In this document: piece by piece, positions 1-5,502 of the stretch
How the letters are laid out: every line of letters starts with the position of its first letter
Numbering within the stretch: the stretch's first letter is position 1
Source: an uncultured Clostridia bacterium
Lineage (GTDB): Bacteria > Bacillota > Clostridia > Lachnospirales > Anaerotignaceae
Assembly: GCA_947036475.1 (NCBI GenBank)
Contig: CAMQRG010000106.1
Span: forward strand, 1 to 6,964
Length of the DNA stretch: 6,964 nucleotides
Reading direction: 5' to 3'
Made by a program: the position numbers and the translations under genes
Notes under the pieces: model-generated
Databases searched by the model: none
What the model was told of the DNA's origin: nothing
Seen by the model: only the letters and a program-made list of their open reading frames with translations

Positions 1-230
1 AGACAGGTAAGACAGTACGTCCTGACCTGTACATGGCCTGCGGTATCTCCGGCGCGATTCAGCACGTTGCCGGTATGGAAAATTCCGAACTGGTTATTGC
101 TATCAACAAGAATGAAACAGCACCTATTTTCGAGGTTTCCGATTTGGGCGTTGTTGGTGATGTAAAGGTTATCCTGCCTAAGCTGGCAGATGCTATCCGG
201 AAATATAAAGCTGGCAAGGCTACGAACTGA
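1..230 (+). CDS. etfA: Electron transfer flavoprotein alpha subunit, C-terminal end (partial)
   Basis: Only the last 75 residues are in the window; the first full codon is at position 3 and the TGA stop is at 228-230. Seen: the EtfA C-terminal signature LYMACGISGAIQH followed by AGMENSELVIAIN, preceded by TGKTVRPD. This is the FAD-binding domain of the alpha subunit. Known for the family: EtfA pairs with EtfB and carries electrons between acyl-CoA dehydrogenases and other redox partners in the cytoplasm; in clostridia it often works with butyryl-CoA or acryloyl-CoA reductase. The partner enzyme lies outside the window. No hairpin terminator is visible in the 77-bp gap to the next gene on the same strand, so co-transcription with the dehydrogenase is possible. 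Confidence 0.97.
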   Translation, partial: TGKTVRPDLYMACGISGAIQHVAGMENSELVIAINKNETAPIFEVSDLGVVGDVKVILPKLADAIRKYKAGKATN

Positions 231-307
231 TTATATTTTGTATTTTTTAGGTATAAGAGAGAAAAGCTAATCAAAAAAGAAGCATAAACTATAAGGAGGA
301 AATTAAA

Positions 308-1399
308 ATGGACAACTATTCTGTATTTTTCCCGGGCTACAGCGCAGGCGAAGACGCTTACAAGGAAATTGAAACGGTTTGCAGCCCTTACGGCACAAAA
401 GCAGTCGTTATCAGCGATGAAATTTCCATTAACGCGACAAAGAAATACCTTGACGAAGCAATAAACGGCACAAAAATCAACATTGAATATATCGTGTACC
501 CCGGCGAAGCTGCATTTGAGTATGCGGAAGAACTGCAGCAGCAGGATGCAGTGAAAAATGCGGACATGATTTTCTGTCTGGGCGGCGGCAAGGCGATTGA
601 TACAGGCAAACTGGTTGCGCACAACCTGAAAAAGCCTTACTTCACATTCCCTACCATCGCTTCTACATGCGCTTGTAACTCCGCTCTGGGCATCTATTAC
701 CATCCGAACCATGTGTTCCGCGAACATTTCCGCGTGGACAGACCGCCCGTACACATCTTTATTTCCACAAAGGTTATTGCGGAAGCTCCTGCGCAGTTCC
801 TGTGGGCTGGTATCGGTGACGGCATGAGCAAAGAAGTGGAAGTTAAATTCTCCGCAAGGGGCAAAGAGGACGAACTGACACTGTCCGAGCAGGCTGGCGT
901 TGCGCTGAGCGGCTGCTGCACAGAGCCTCTGCTGCAGTATGGTATTCAGGCGATGGAAGACTGCAAAAACAACCGCGCGTCCAAAGCAATTGAAATGGTT
1001 GCGCTGGATATCTTCATCAATACAGGCATGGTTTCCAACATGGTTGACTCTCACAAGTACAACACAAACCTTGCACACGCACTGTTTAACAGCATGACGA
1101 TGCTGCCTCAGATTGAGGAAAGACACCGCCATGGTGAAGTCGTTTCCTACGGCACGCTGGTTCTGCTGACACTGGATAAGCAGTATGACAAGCTGGACAG
1201 ATTCTATGATTTCTACAAAGGCATGGAACTGCCCACAAAGCTGGCTGACATCGAGGTTACAGTAGATGAGCTTGACCCTGTTCTGGAAGAGGCGGTTAAG
1301 AAATATGATATGGACTATGTTCCTTATGATATTACGCCTGCAATGATTAAAGCGGCTATCATCGAGCTGGAAGAGTACAACAAGAAGAAAGAAGCGTAA
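308..1399 (+). CDS. Iron-containing alcohol dehydrogenase family protein, GldA-like
   Basis: A 363-residue protein of normal length for the group III metal-dependent dehydrogenases. It starts at ATG 308, eight bases after AAGGAGGA. Seen: the N-terminal nucleotide-binding half carries GGGKAIDTGK (residues 92-101) and FPTIASTCA (114-122), typical of glycerol-dehydrogenase-like members. The C-terminal metal-binding half gives probable ligands Asp171 (GIGDGMSK), His257 (NLAHALFNS) and His275 (HRHGEVVSYG). Known: the family reduces aldehydes or ketones, or oxidises alcohols, with NAD(P)(H) and Fe2+ or Zn2+. The true substrate cannot be read from the sequence; glycerol, a short alcohol/aldehyde or a 2-oxo compound are all possible. 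Its position behind etfA suggests a role in fermentative redox balance (inference). It converges on tmcAL, with a hairpin and a repeat element between them. Confidence 0.94.
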   Translation: MDNYSVFFPGYSAGEDAYKEIETVCSPYGTKAVVISDEISINATKKYLDEAINGTKINIEYIVYPGEAAFEYAEELQQQDAVKNADMIFCLGGGKAIDTGKLVAHNLKKPYFTFPTIASTCACNSALGIYYHPNHVFREHFRVDRPPVHIFISTKVIAEAPAQFLWAGIGDGMSKEVEVKFSARGKEDELTLSEQAGVALSGCCTEPLLQYGIQAMEDCKNNRASKAIEMVALDIFINTGMVSNMVDSHKYNTNLAHALFNSMTMLPQIEERHRHGEVVSYGTLVLLTLDKQYDKLDRFYDFYKGMELPTKLADIEVTVDELDPVLEEAVKKYDMDYVPYDITPAMIKAAIIELEEYNKKKEA

Positions 1400-1410
1400 G
1401 CTGATTATGG

Positions 1411-1436
1411 GCGGGGGCTGTATAGCCCCCGCTTTG
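1411..1436 (+). terminator. Hairpin terminator of the alcohol dehydrogenase gene
   Basis: A perfect 9-bp stem (GCGGGGGCT at 1411-1419 with AGCCCCCGC at 1424-1432) and a 4-nt loop begin 12 bases after the stop codon. Only TTT follows before the repeat element starts, so the T tract looks cut short. The hairpin is strong; efficient termination is an inference. Confidence 0.65.
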
Positions 1437-1802
1437 CGCGTCAAAAAAGGCTCAGGCTACGCCTTCTGTGTAGCCGCTCTGCGGCTGCGGCAACAGCGGG
1501 CTATGCCCGCTATACGAAGCCTTTTTTGAGAAACTGTTGGTATAAAGGGACTCGTTCCATCGCCTTTCTGAAAAAACGCAGAAAGCCTTGAAACTCGCCC
1601 TTTTCCTCGTGCGGAACCGCAAGCGGCGGCTTATATCCGGTTTGCGGAGCAAACTTCCGCAGGCAAAGCCCGTCCTGCTGTATAGCGGCGGAGCCGCTGT
1701 TGGCCAGCCGTCGGCTTTGCCGACCGCTCTGCGGATTCCAGTCGGGAAACGCTCCGTTTCCCGAACCCTTCCACGGTTTGAATATAGGTTTTTGACAGCC
1801 TA
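1434..1802 (+). mobile_element. MITE-like foldback element, copy 1
   Basis: A non-coding, GC-rich block whose inverted near-copy lies at 5079-5488. The core ends are GTCAAAAAAGG at 1440 and GGTTTTTGAC at 1787-1796, an imperfect terminal inverted repeat. The right end reads on as AGCCTA, matching the copy 2 terminus ACCCTG in part; the left six bases do not match, so the left border is uncertain. The interior is a series of small perfect palindromes, mostly with 3-nt loops (arms at 1472/1481, 1495/1505, 1640/1649, 1684/1693, 1710/1719, 1742/1755). By hand alignment, bases 1586 to about 1770 differ from copy 2 at only a few positions. Open frames here follow the palindromes and have no credible ribosome binding site. 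It fills most of the 1400-1930 intergenic gap. No transposase is present, so a trans-acting enzyme is inferred. Confidence 0.8.
1441..1529. repeat. 89-bp foldback end module of copy 1 with T6 tracts both ways
   Basis: TCAAAAAAGGCT (1441-1452) is the exact reverse complement of AGCCTTTTTTGA (1518-1529), and two 3-nt-loop hairpins (1472-1486 and 1495-1511) lie between. Compared with 5393-5481 reversed, 87 of 89 bases agree, counted by hand. A GC stem followed by TTTTTT on each strand resembles a bidirectional intrinsic terminator; terminator function is inferred. Confidence 0.75.
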
Positions 1803-1807
1803 GGAGA

Positions 1808-1866
1808 AGGTCTATATAGTCCCCGCTTTGCTTATTAAGAACGTTAACACAGACCTGCGTTTTTTT
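1808..1866 (+). terminator. Possible remnant terminator to the right of copy 1
   Basis: AGGTCT (1808-1813) can pair with AGACCT (1851-1856), followed by GCG and seven T residues (1860-1866). The loop is long (37 nt), so this is weak. The segment 1809-1831 also resembles 1416-1437 on the other side of the element. It could be the displaced tail of the dehydrogenase terminator. Confidence 0.25.
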
Positions 1867-1870
1867 GCAG

Positions 1871-1909
1871 AAAACCCCTGCAGGGAAGGGAAATACCGGC
1901 AGGGGTTTT
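1871..1909. terminator. Terminator of tmcAL, possibly bidirectional
   Basis: An 11-bp perfect stem, AAAACCCCTGC (1871-1881) with GCAGGGGTTTT (1899-1909), with a 17-nt loop. It lies 22 bases beyond the tmcAL stop. The T residues in the arm give a TTTT end on both strands, so it may stop transcription from either side of this convergent junction. Confidence 0.65.
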
Positions 1910-1930
1910 GCATTTTATGTTAATTTTATG

Positions 1931-3160
1931 TTATATGATAGCCAGAGGTGCGGTAAAATCCCGGTTGGGCCCGCGCGATGCGGGGCTGGGATACGCCAGC
2001 GTATGCAGGTCTGTTGCTGTTTTTTCCAGCGCGAGCAGGTGCAGGCCGTCCTCATCAAGAATTTCGGGGGCTTTTTTGAGGTTCGTTAAAACAGGGCATT
2101 TCGCACTTTCTGTCAAATCCCCCAATATATCCGCCTGTTCTTTGCGGAAACCCAGTACCCTGATATACGGCAGGTGGCGTTTTTCCTGAAAATAGGATAC
2201 TTCGCGCGCTTTGATATCCAGAAGGATATGTAGCAGAATACGCTGTATTTTTGTGCGGGTATAGCGTTTGGTTTTAATAAACTCAATGACGTCCGGCAGG
2301 TCGTAGCAGGTGTCAATGGAATGCAGAATACGGTTTTCCAGCCCCTCCGTAACCTCGGAGATATCCCGTATTTCCTCTGCTGACATCATACGCAGACGGT
2401 AATGCAGGGCAAGAGCAAGTCCGTCCCACGAAACGGGTGCGGCGCCGCTTTCCAATGCGCCGCGGTAAAGTTCGTGCGTATTTTCGGGCAGATGCAGGAA
2501 GGCCTCTTCCGTCTGGCTTTCCTGAAGCGCGCGGCGGACTGCTGCCGCTGAAGCAAACCCAGACGGCTCAGCCAGAGAAAGGCTGGCGTAATCGCCTTCG
2601 CGCTTGATTGTCATGGGCTCCATTGCGCTGTGGAAATGTTCCAGAGCTTTCAGATATTCCAGCCCCAAAATATGGTTCGGACGGGAAAGAATTTCACTGC
2701 TGACGTGTGAAACGGTTTCCAATGCTTTTGCGCGGGCGGCAGGATAGGAAAGGCCTTCGTCCAGAAATTCTTTCAGAAGCCGCTGAAATTCTTCCGTTTC
2801 ATTGTCCATCAGCTTTGCCGCCTCCTGCATGGCGGTCAGGTCGCCGCTTTCGGAGCCGAAGCAGAGGGTATCCACAAGGCCGGATTCGTGCAGAACACGC
2901 ACACCGCCCCGCGCAAATGTTTCCGCGCTTGAGGCGGCAAACAGTACGGGTAATTCCAGCACCATATCTACGCCGTTCAAAAGGGCAGCCTGCGCGCGCG
3001 TCCATTTGTCAAATGCTGCCGGTTCGCCACGCTGTACGAAACTGCCGCTCATGACAGCAATGACGCGCTCTGCGCCGCTTTTCTTTTTGGCTTCTTCAAT
3101 CATATAAGCATGCCCCTTATGGAAGGGGTTATATTCCGCAATAATTCCCAGTGTTTTCAT
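1931..3160 (-). CDS. tmcAL: tRNA(Met) cytidine acetate ligase (YlbM family)
   Basis: A 409-residue protein when started at the ATG 3160-3158. That start is chosen because MKTLGIIAEYNPFHKGH is the usual N-terminus and AGAAAGGA sits 8 bases upstream; the frame stays open to an ATG at 3202, but the 14 added residues look non-native. Seen: nucleotidyltransferase motif NPFHKGH (residues 11-17), MSGSFVQRGEPA (from 37), DKWTRAQAALL, RPNHILGLEYLKAL, and C-terminal RYTRTKIQRILLHILL. Known: TmcAL of Bacillus subtilis activates acetate with ATP to acetyl-AMP and acetylates C34 of elongator tRNA-Met (ac4C), aiding AUA/AUG discrimination. Length and motifs are intact. In clostridia this gene is often near pta-ackA; here a CheA-like pair and two repeats lie around it. 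Transcription is divergent from the CheA-like gene. Confidence 0.95.
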   Translation of the reverse strand: MKTLGIIAEYNPFHKGHAYMIEEAKKKSGAERVIAVMSGSFVQRGEPAAFDKWTRAQAALLNGVDMVLELPVLFAASSAETFARGGVRVLHESGLVDTLCFGSESGDLTAMQEAAKLMDNETEEFQRLLKEFLDEGLSYPAARAKALETVSHVSSEILSRPNHILGLEYLKALEHFHSAMEPMTIKREGDYASLSLAEPSGFASAAAVRRALQESQTEEAFLHLPENTHELYRGALESGAAPVSWDGLALALHYRLRMMSAEEIRDISEVTEGLENRILHSIDTCYDLPDVIEFIKTKRYTRTKIQRILLHILLDIKAREVSYFQEKRHLPYIRVLGFRKEQADILGDLTESAKCPVLTNLKKAPEILDEDGLHLLALEKTATDLHTLAYPSPASRGPNRDFTAPLAII

Positions 3161-3267
3161 ACCATCCATCCTTTCTGCAAAAGAGCGGAATGCCATTGTC
3201 AAAACCCCTGTGGCGGGGCCGTTATTTTCCAGTACAATATCATTTTCTCAGATGTATTATAAAAATC

Positions 3268-3296
3268 ATTATACCACGATTATGTATACGGAATAA
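3268..3296 (-). promoter_or_regulatory. Putative sigma-A promoter of tmcAL (extended -10)
   Basis: On the minus strand a perfect TATAAT (plus 3268-3273) is preceded by TGG, giving the extended -10 TGGTATAAT. A weak -35, TTATTC (plus 3291-3296), lies 17 bases further upstream. A second TATAAT is at plus 3256-3261. The predicted leader is about 100 nt. It contains a small CCCC/GGGG hairpin followed by TTTT (plus 3205-3222), which could act as a weak attenuator. Confidence 0.5.
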
Positions 3297-3343
3297 ATAT
3301 GATATTAAAAATTTTTGGAGAAAATTTTGAAAAAAGTGGAAAA

Positions 3344-3359
3344 GTACAGATTACTGTAC
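3344..3359. promoter_or_regulatory. Dyad that could be an operator
   Basis: GTACAGATTACTGTAC has perfect 6-bp arms (GTACAG/CTGTAC) around ATTA. It lies upstream of both divergent promoters, about 48 bp from the tmcAL -35 and 100 bp from that of the CheA-like gene. A repressor or activator site is possible, but no family can be named and chance occurrence in AT-rich DNA is not excluded. Confidence 0.25.
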
Positions 3360-3459
3360 AAAAATGGCGTTTTCTTCCAATATCTTACAATATTTTCCCC
3401 ATCAAATCCGAAGCTGTAATATTTTTTCGTATCTTTTTGAAAAATATCGCATTTTCATC

Positions 3460-3488
3460 TGGAAAAATTTTGCGTTTCGGGATATACT
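3460..3488 (+). promoter_or_regulatory. Putative promoter of the CheA-like gene
   Basis: TGGAAA (3460-3465) and TATACT (3483-3488) are separated by 17 bases, giving 4/6 and 5/6 matches to the sigma-A consensus. The start site would be about 27 bases before the GTG start codon. The -10 lies inside an 11-mer, CGGGATATACT, that is also found ahead of pta. Confidence 0.5.
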
Positions 3489-3521
3489 GAAACTAATACG
3501 ATTCATTAAGAGGATGATAAA

Positions 3522-4568
3522 GTGGAGAGGTTTTTGCAAAGTCCGGATTTCCTTCAGGATATTTTTTTGGAGGAAACCTGGAAGAATATAGATAAAATTG
3601 ACAGTTTCATAGAATCGAAGGCGGCTTTGGAGGAAATCGAGATTTCTCAGACAGAGGTGGACAGTCTGTTCCGCACGATGCATGGCGTAAAAGGCTCGGC
3701 CTCCATGATGGGATATCCTGCGATTTCGGAAACGGCTCACAGCGCAGAGGACTTATTTTCCTATCTGCGGGAGGAGGAATCGCCCGCGCAGGAGGATTTG
3801 CAGACGATTTTGCAGCTTCTGCGCATGGTTTCCGGCTATTTAAAGCGGGAACTGCGTCGCATGGAAACCGACGATGAGGTAACGGATTTTGGCTGGGCGG
3901 TTGTGCGGCGGATTAAGAATTTTCTGGCGCATGTGGACAGTGACAATGAACCGGAAGGGCCGAGTTATCAGATTGCCTATACGCGAAAGGGCAAGCGGAA
4001 GATTCCTTTCATCAATTTTCAACCGCTGATTCCGCAGATGCAGCGGCTGGCGACTGTGATGGGGCGTGAGCTGGAACGGGAATTCCAGATTAAGGTTTCC
4101 GGCGCGGGTACGGAAGTGCCGCGGGATATTTACGACAAGGTTTCCATGGCTGTGCTGCAAATGACGAAAAACAGCATGGACCATGGGCTGGAACCGCTTG
4201 CGGACAGGGAACGCATGGGCAAAACTCCTGTTGGGGAGATTTCACTGGAAATTCGTAAGGGTGGACAGCGTGTTTTTGTGATGTTCCGAGATGACGGACG
4301 CGGGCTGAACCGCAACCAGATTTTGCAGAAAGCGAAGGAAAAAGGGCTGCTGAAGAAGTCGGAGGACGAGTATGAGGACAGCGAGATTTACGCGTTTCTG
4401 CTGCGTCCCGGGTTTACAACGAAAAGCAGCGCGACTCTGTTTTCCGGCAGGGGCGTCGGGCTGGACGTGGTGAACGCGGCAGTATCCGCGCTGGGCGGCA
4501 GCATACGCATCGAAAGCAGGGAATTTATGGGGACAACGTTTTTTATGGAATTTCCCGTAATTGTGTAA
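3522..4568 (+). CDS. Short CheA-like HPt / histidine kinase ATPase protein without CheW domain
   Basis: A 348-residue protein started at GTG 3522, seven bases after AAGAGGA. Seen: an N-terminal HPt domain (about 1-113) with phospho-acceptor His54 in MHGVKGSASMMGY, and a C-terminal GHKL ATPase (about 160-348) with the N box MTKNSMDHGLE (Asn216, His221), G1 box DDGRG (257-261), F box PGFTTK (296-301), G2 box SGRGVGLDVV (308-317) and a final GTTFFMEF strand. These are CheA-type boxes. The C-terminal CheW-like P5 domain is absent, and only about 45 residues lie between the domains where CheA has its response-regulator-binding P2 and dimerization P3 segments. Known: CheA phosphorylates itself across a dimer and passes phosphate to CheY. 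Inferred: an autonomous phosphorelay or kinase protein rather than a classical chemotaxis kinase. No response regulator, CheW or receptor gene is nearby. The zinc-ribbon gene follows after 58 bases. Confidence 0.88.
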   Translation: MERFLQSPDFLQDIFLEETWKNIDKIDSFIESKAALEEIEISQTEVDSLFRTMHGVKGSASMMGYPAISETAHSAEDLFSYLREEESPAQEDLQTILQLLRMVSGYLKRELRRMETDDEVTDFGWAVVRRIKNFLAHVDSDNEPEGPSYQIAYTRKGKRKIPFINFQPLIPQMQRLATVMGRELEREFQIKVSGAGTEVPRDIYDKVSMAVLQMTKNSMDHGLEPLADRERMGKTPVGEISLEIRKGGQRVFVMFRDDGRGLNRNQILQKAKEKGLLKKSEDEYEDSEIYAFLLRPGFTTKSSATLFSGRGVGLDVVNAAVSALGGSIRIESREFMGTTFFMEFPVIV

Positions 4569-4626
4569 AAATGGGAAATTTCGGTTATTTGTGTGGAACA
4601 ATATGCAGCGGACAGGGGGAATGAAT

Positions 4627-5022
4627 ATGAAAAGCGTGAAGCCCGGCAGGGGACCGTCCATGATGGGCGGAATTGGTGCTATTTTGGCAGCGATATTCGG
4701 TGTGGTTTGGATTTGGGGCGCGGCGAGTATGGGCGCGCCTGTGCCGTTTTTGATGTTTGGCGTGGTTCTTGTTGTGATGTTTCTGGTTAGTGCGGTATAC
4801 GGTTTCTATAATGCCACTGGGGAGAACCGGTTTTCCGAATACGACATTACGGAGGACGGGGAAGAACCCGACCCGCTGGAAAAGCGGCAGAATCATACAG
4901 TTTCACTGGCGAAAGACGCGGCGGCGGAAACGAATGAGGGCGGTTTCTGCCCTTACTGCGGCGCGAAAACGGAAGCGGATTACACATTCTGCCGGAAATG
5001 CGGGAAGAAATTGGAGGGCTGA
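4627..5022 (+). CDS. Small two-TM membrane protein with C-terminal zinc ribbon
   Basis: A 131-residue protein. The start at ATG 4627 is chosen because AGGGGGA ends six bases upstream; the ATG at 4621 would abut that site. Seen: a basic N-terminus (MKSVKPGRG), two hydrophobic segments (about 13-33 and 39-62) joined by a short Gly/Ala/Pro turn, an acidic linker (about 66-88, EYDITEDGEEPDP), and a C-terminal zinc ribbon with Cys108, Cys111, Cys122 and Cys125 (CPYC then CRKC, ending GKKLEG). Zinc-ribbon proteins of this layout are common in clostridia, but I know of no assigned function. By the positive-inside rule the zinc ribbon is probably cytoplasmic (inference). The 58-bp spacing and shared strand suggest an operon with the CheA-like gene, so it may anchor or sense for it. 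Confidence 0.85.
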   Translation: MKSVKPGRGPSMMGGIGAILAAIFGVVWIWGAASMGAPVPFLMFGVVLVVMFLVSAVYGFYNATGENRFSEYDITEDGEEPDPLEKRQNHTVSLAKDAAAETNEGGFCPYCGAKTEADYTFCRKCGKKLEG

Positions 5023-5064
5023 GACGGAAAACCCTTTGAAAAACAGGGGGCGGCAGGAAGGAAA

Positions 5065-5078
5065 TGAAAAAAATTTCC
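5065..5078. repeat. Left 14-bp direct repeat of element copy 2
   Basis: TGAAAAAAATTTCC, identical to 5489-5502 and directly touching the CAG terminus of copy 2. The two flanking bases on each side differ, so the repeat is exactly 14 bp, as expected for a target-site duplication. Confidence 0.85.
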
Positions 5079-5488
5079 CAGACTGTCAAAAAACCTACTT
5101 GAACAACCGCGGAAGGGTTCGGGAAACGAAGCGTTTCCCGACTGGAATCCGCCGTGCGGTCGGCAAAGCCGACGGCTGGCCAACAGCGGCTCCGCCGCTA
5201 TACGGCAGGACGGGCTTTGCCTGCGGAAGTTTGCTCCGCAAACCGGATATAAGCCGCCGCTTGCGGTTCCGCACGAGGAAAAGGGCGTGTTTCAAGGCTT
5301 TCTTGAAAGCCATAGCACTGCTCAGCAGCGTCCCTTCGGGACGGTTCGCAAAGCGAACTGCTTAGAACGAGTTTCTTTATACCGACAGTCCCTCAAAAAA
5401 GGCTTCGTATAGCGGGCATAGCCCGCTGTTGCCGCAGCCGCAGAGCGGCTACACGGAAGGCGTAGCGTGAGCCTTTTTTGACACCCTG
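5079..5488 (-). mobile_element. MITE-like foldback element, copy 2 (best-bounded copy)
   Basis: A 410-bp non-coding element in inverted orientation to copy 1. The ends are CAGACTGTCAAAAAACC (5079-5095) and, read on the other strand, CAGGGTGTCAAAAAAGG (5488-5472): a terminal inverted repeat CAGNNTGTCAAAAAA with two mismatches. Perfect 14-bp direct repeats abut both ends. It fills most of the 5023-5638 gap. Compared with copy 1 it carries a longer variable module (about 5312-5366) with hairpins CTGC/GCAG (5318), CGTCCC/GGGACG (5329) and GTTCGC/GCGAAC (5344), each with a 3-nt loop. Elsewhere the copies are nearly identical. Frames through it (for example LRKPDISRRLRFRTRKRA in translation) occur in both copies but reflect the repeat. 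The size, the TIRs, the target duplication and the lack of a transposase fit a miniature inverted-repeat transposable element. Confidence 0.85.
5393..5481. repeat. 89-bp foldback end module of copy 2
   Basis: TCAAAAAAGGCT (5393-5404) pairs with AGCCTTTTTTGA (5470-5481). It is the reverse of module 1441-1529 with two differences. Stem plus T6 on the plus strand could terminate transcription coming from the zinc-ribbon gene. Confidence 0.75.
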
Positions 5489-5502
5489 TGAAAAAAATTT
5501 CC
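5489..5502. repeat. Right 14-bp direct repeat of element copy 2
   Basis: TGAAAAAAATTTCC, identical to 5065-5078. It is followed at once by TG and TTTTTT (5505-5510), which look like the tail of the terminator that the element split. Confidence 0.85.

Larger units (their letters stand above)
3161..3521. other. AT-rich divergent intergenic region
   Basis: This 361-bp gap between two divergent genes has no credible gene; short frames in it lack ribosome binding sites. Base composition is far more AT-rich than the flanking genes, especially 3300-3475, with many A and T runs (about 3307, 3321, 3332, 3360, 3422, 3463). It holds the two proposed promoters and the dyad at 3344-3359. Confidence 0.7.

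Noticed and set aside
59..1444. Long minus-strand open frame of 461 codons opposite etfA and the alcohol dehydrogenase gene
   Set aside because: It is a shadow of two clearly recognised plus-strand genes, crosses their intergenic gap, and its translation is Cys/His/Phe-rich without a family motif.
1434..1802. CRISPR array or rho-independent RNA gene cluster
   Set aside because: The palindromes differ from one another and show no constant direct repeat or regular spacer length. No cas gene is nearby.
3161..3202. N-terminal extension of TmcAL to the ATG at 3202
   Set aside because: The conserved family N-terminus begins at the ATG at 3160 with a well-placed ribosome binding site; the extra 14 residues have no family support.
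3460..3473. Sigma-54-type promoter (TGG...TTGC) before the CheA-like gene
   Set aside because: The distance between GG and GC is one base short, and no activator site is seen. The sigma-A-like boxes with 17-bp spacing fit better.
3459..3485. Motility sigma factor (SigD-type) promoter before the CheA-like gene
   Set aside because: GGGATAT resembles the -10 element CCGATAT in part, but no TAAA box lies at the proper distance.
4790..5365. Plus-strand open frame running from the zinc-ribbon gene into element copy 2
   Set aside because: It overlaps the zinc-ribbon gene in another frame and its C-terminal half is the translated repeat. Related frames (1452-1652 minus) arise in copy 1 from the same repeat, with no credible start site.
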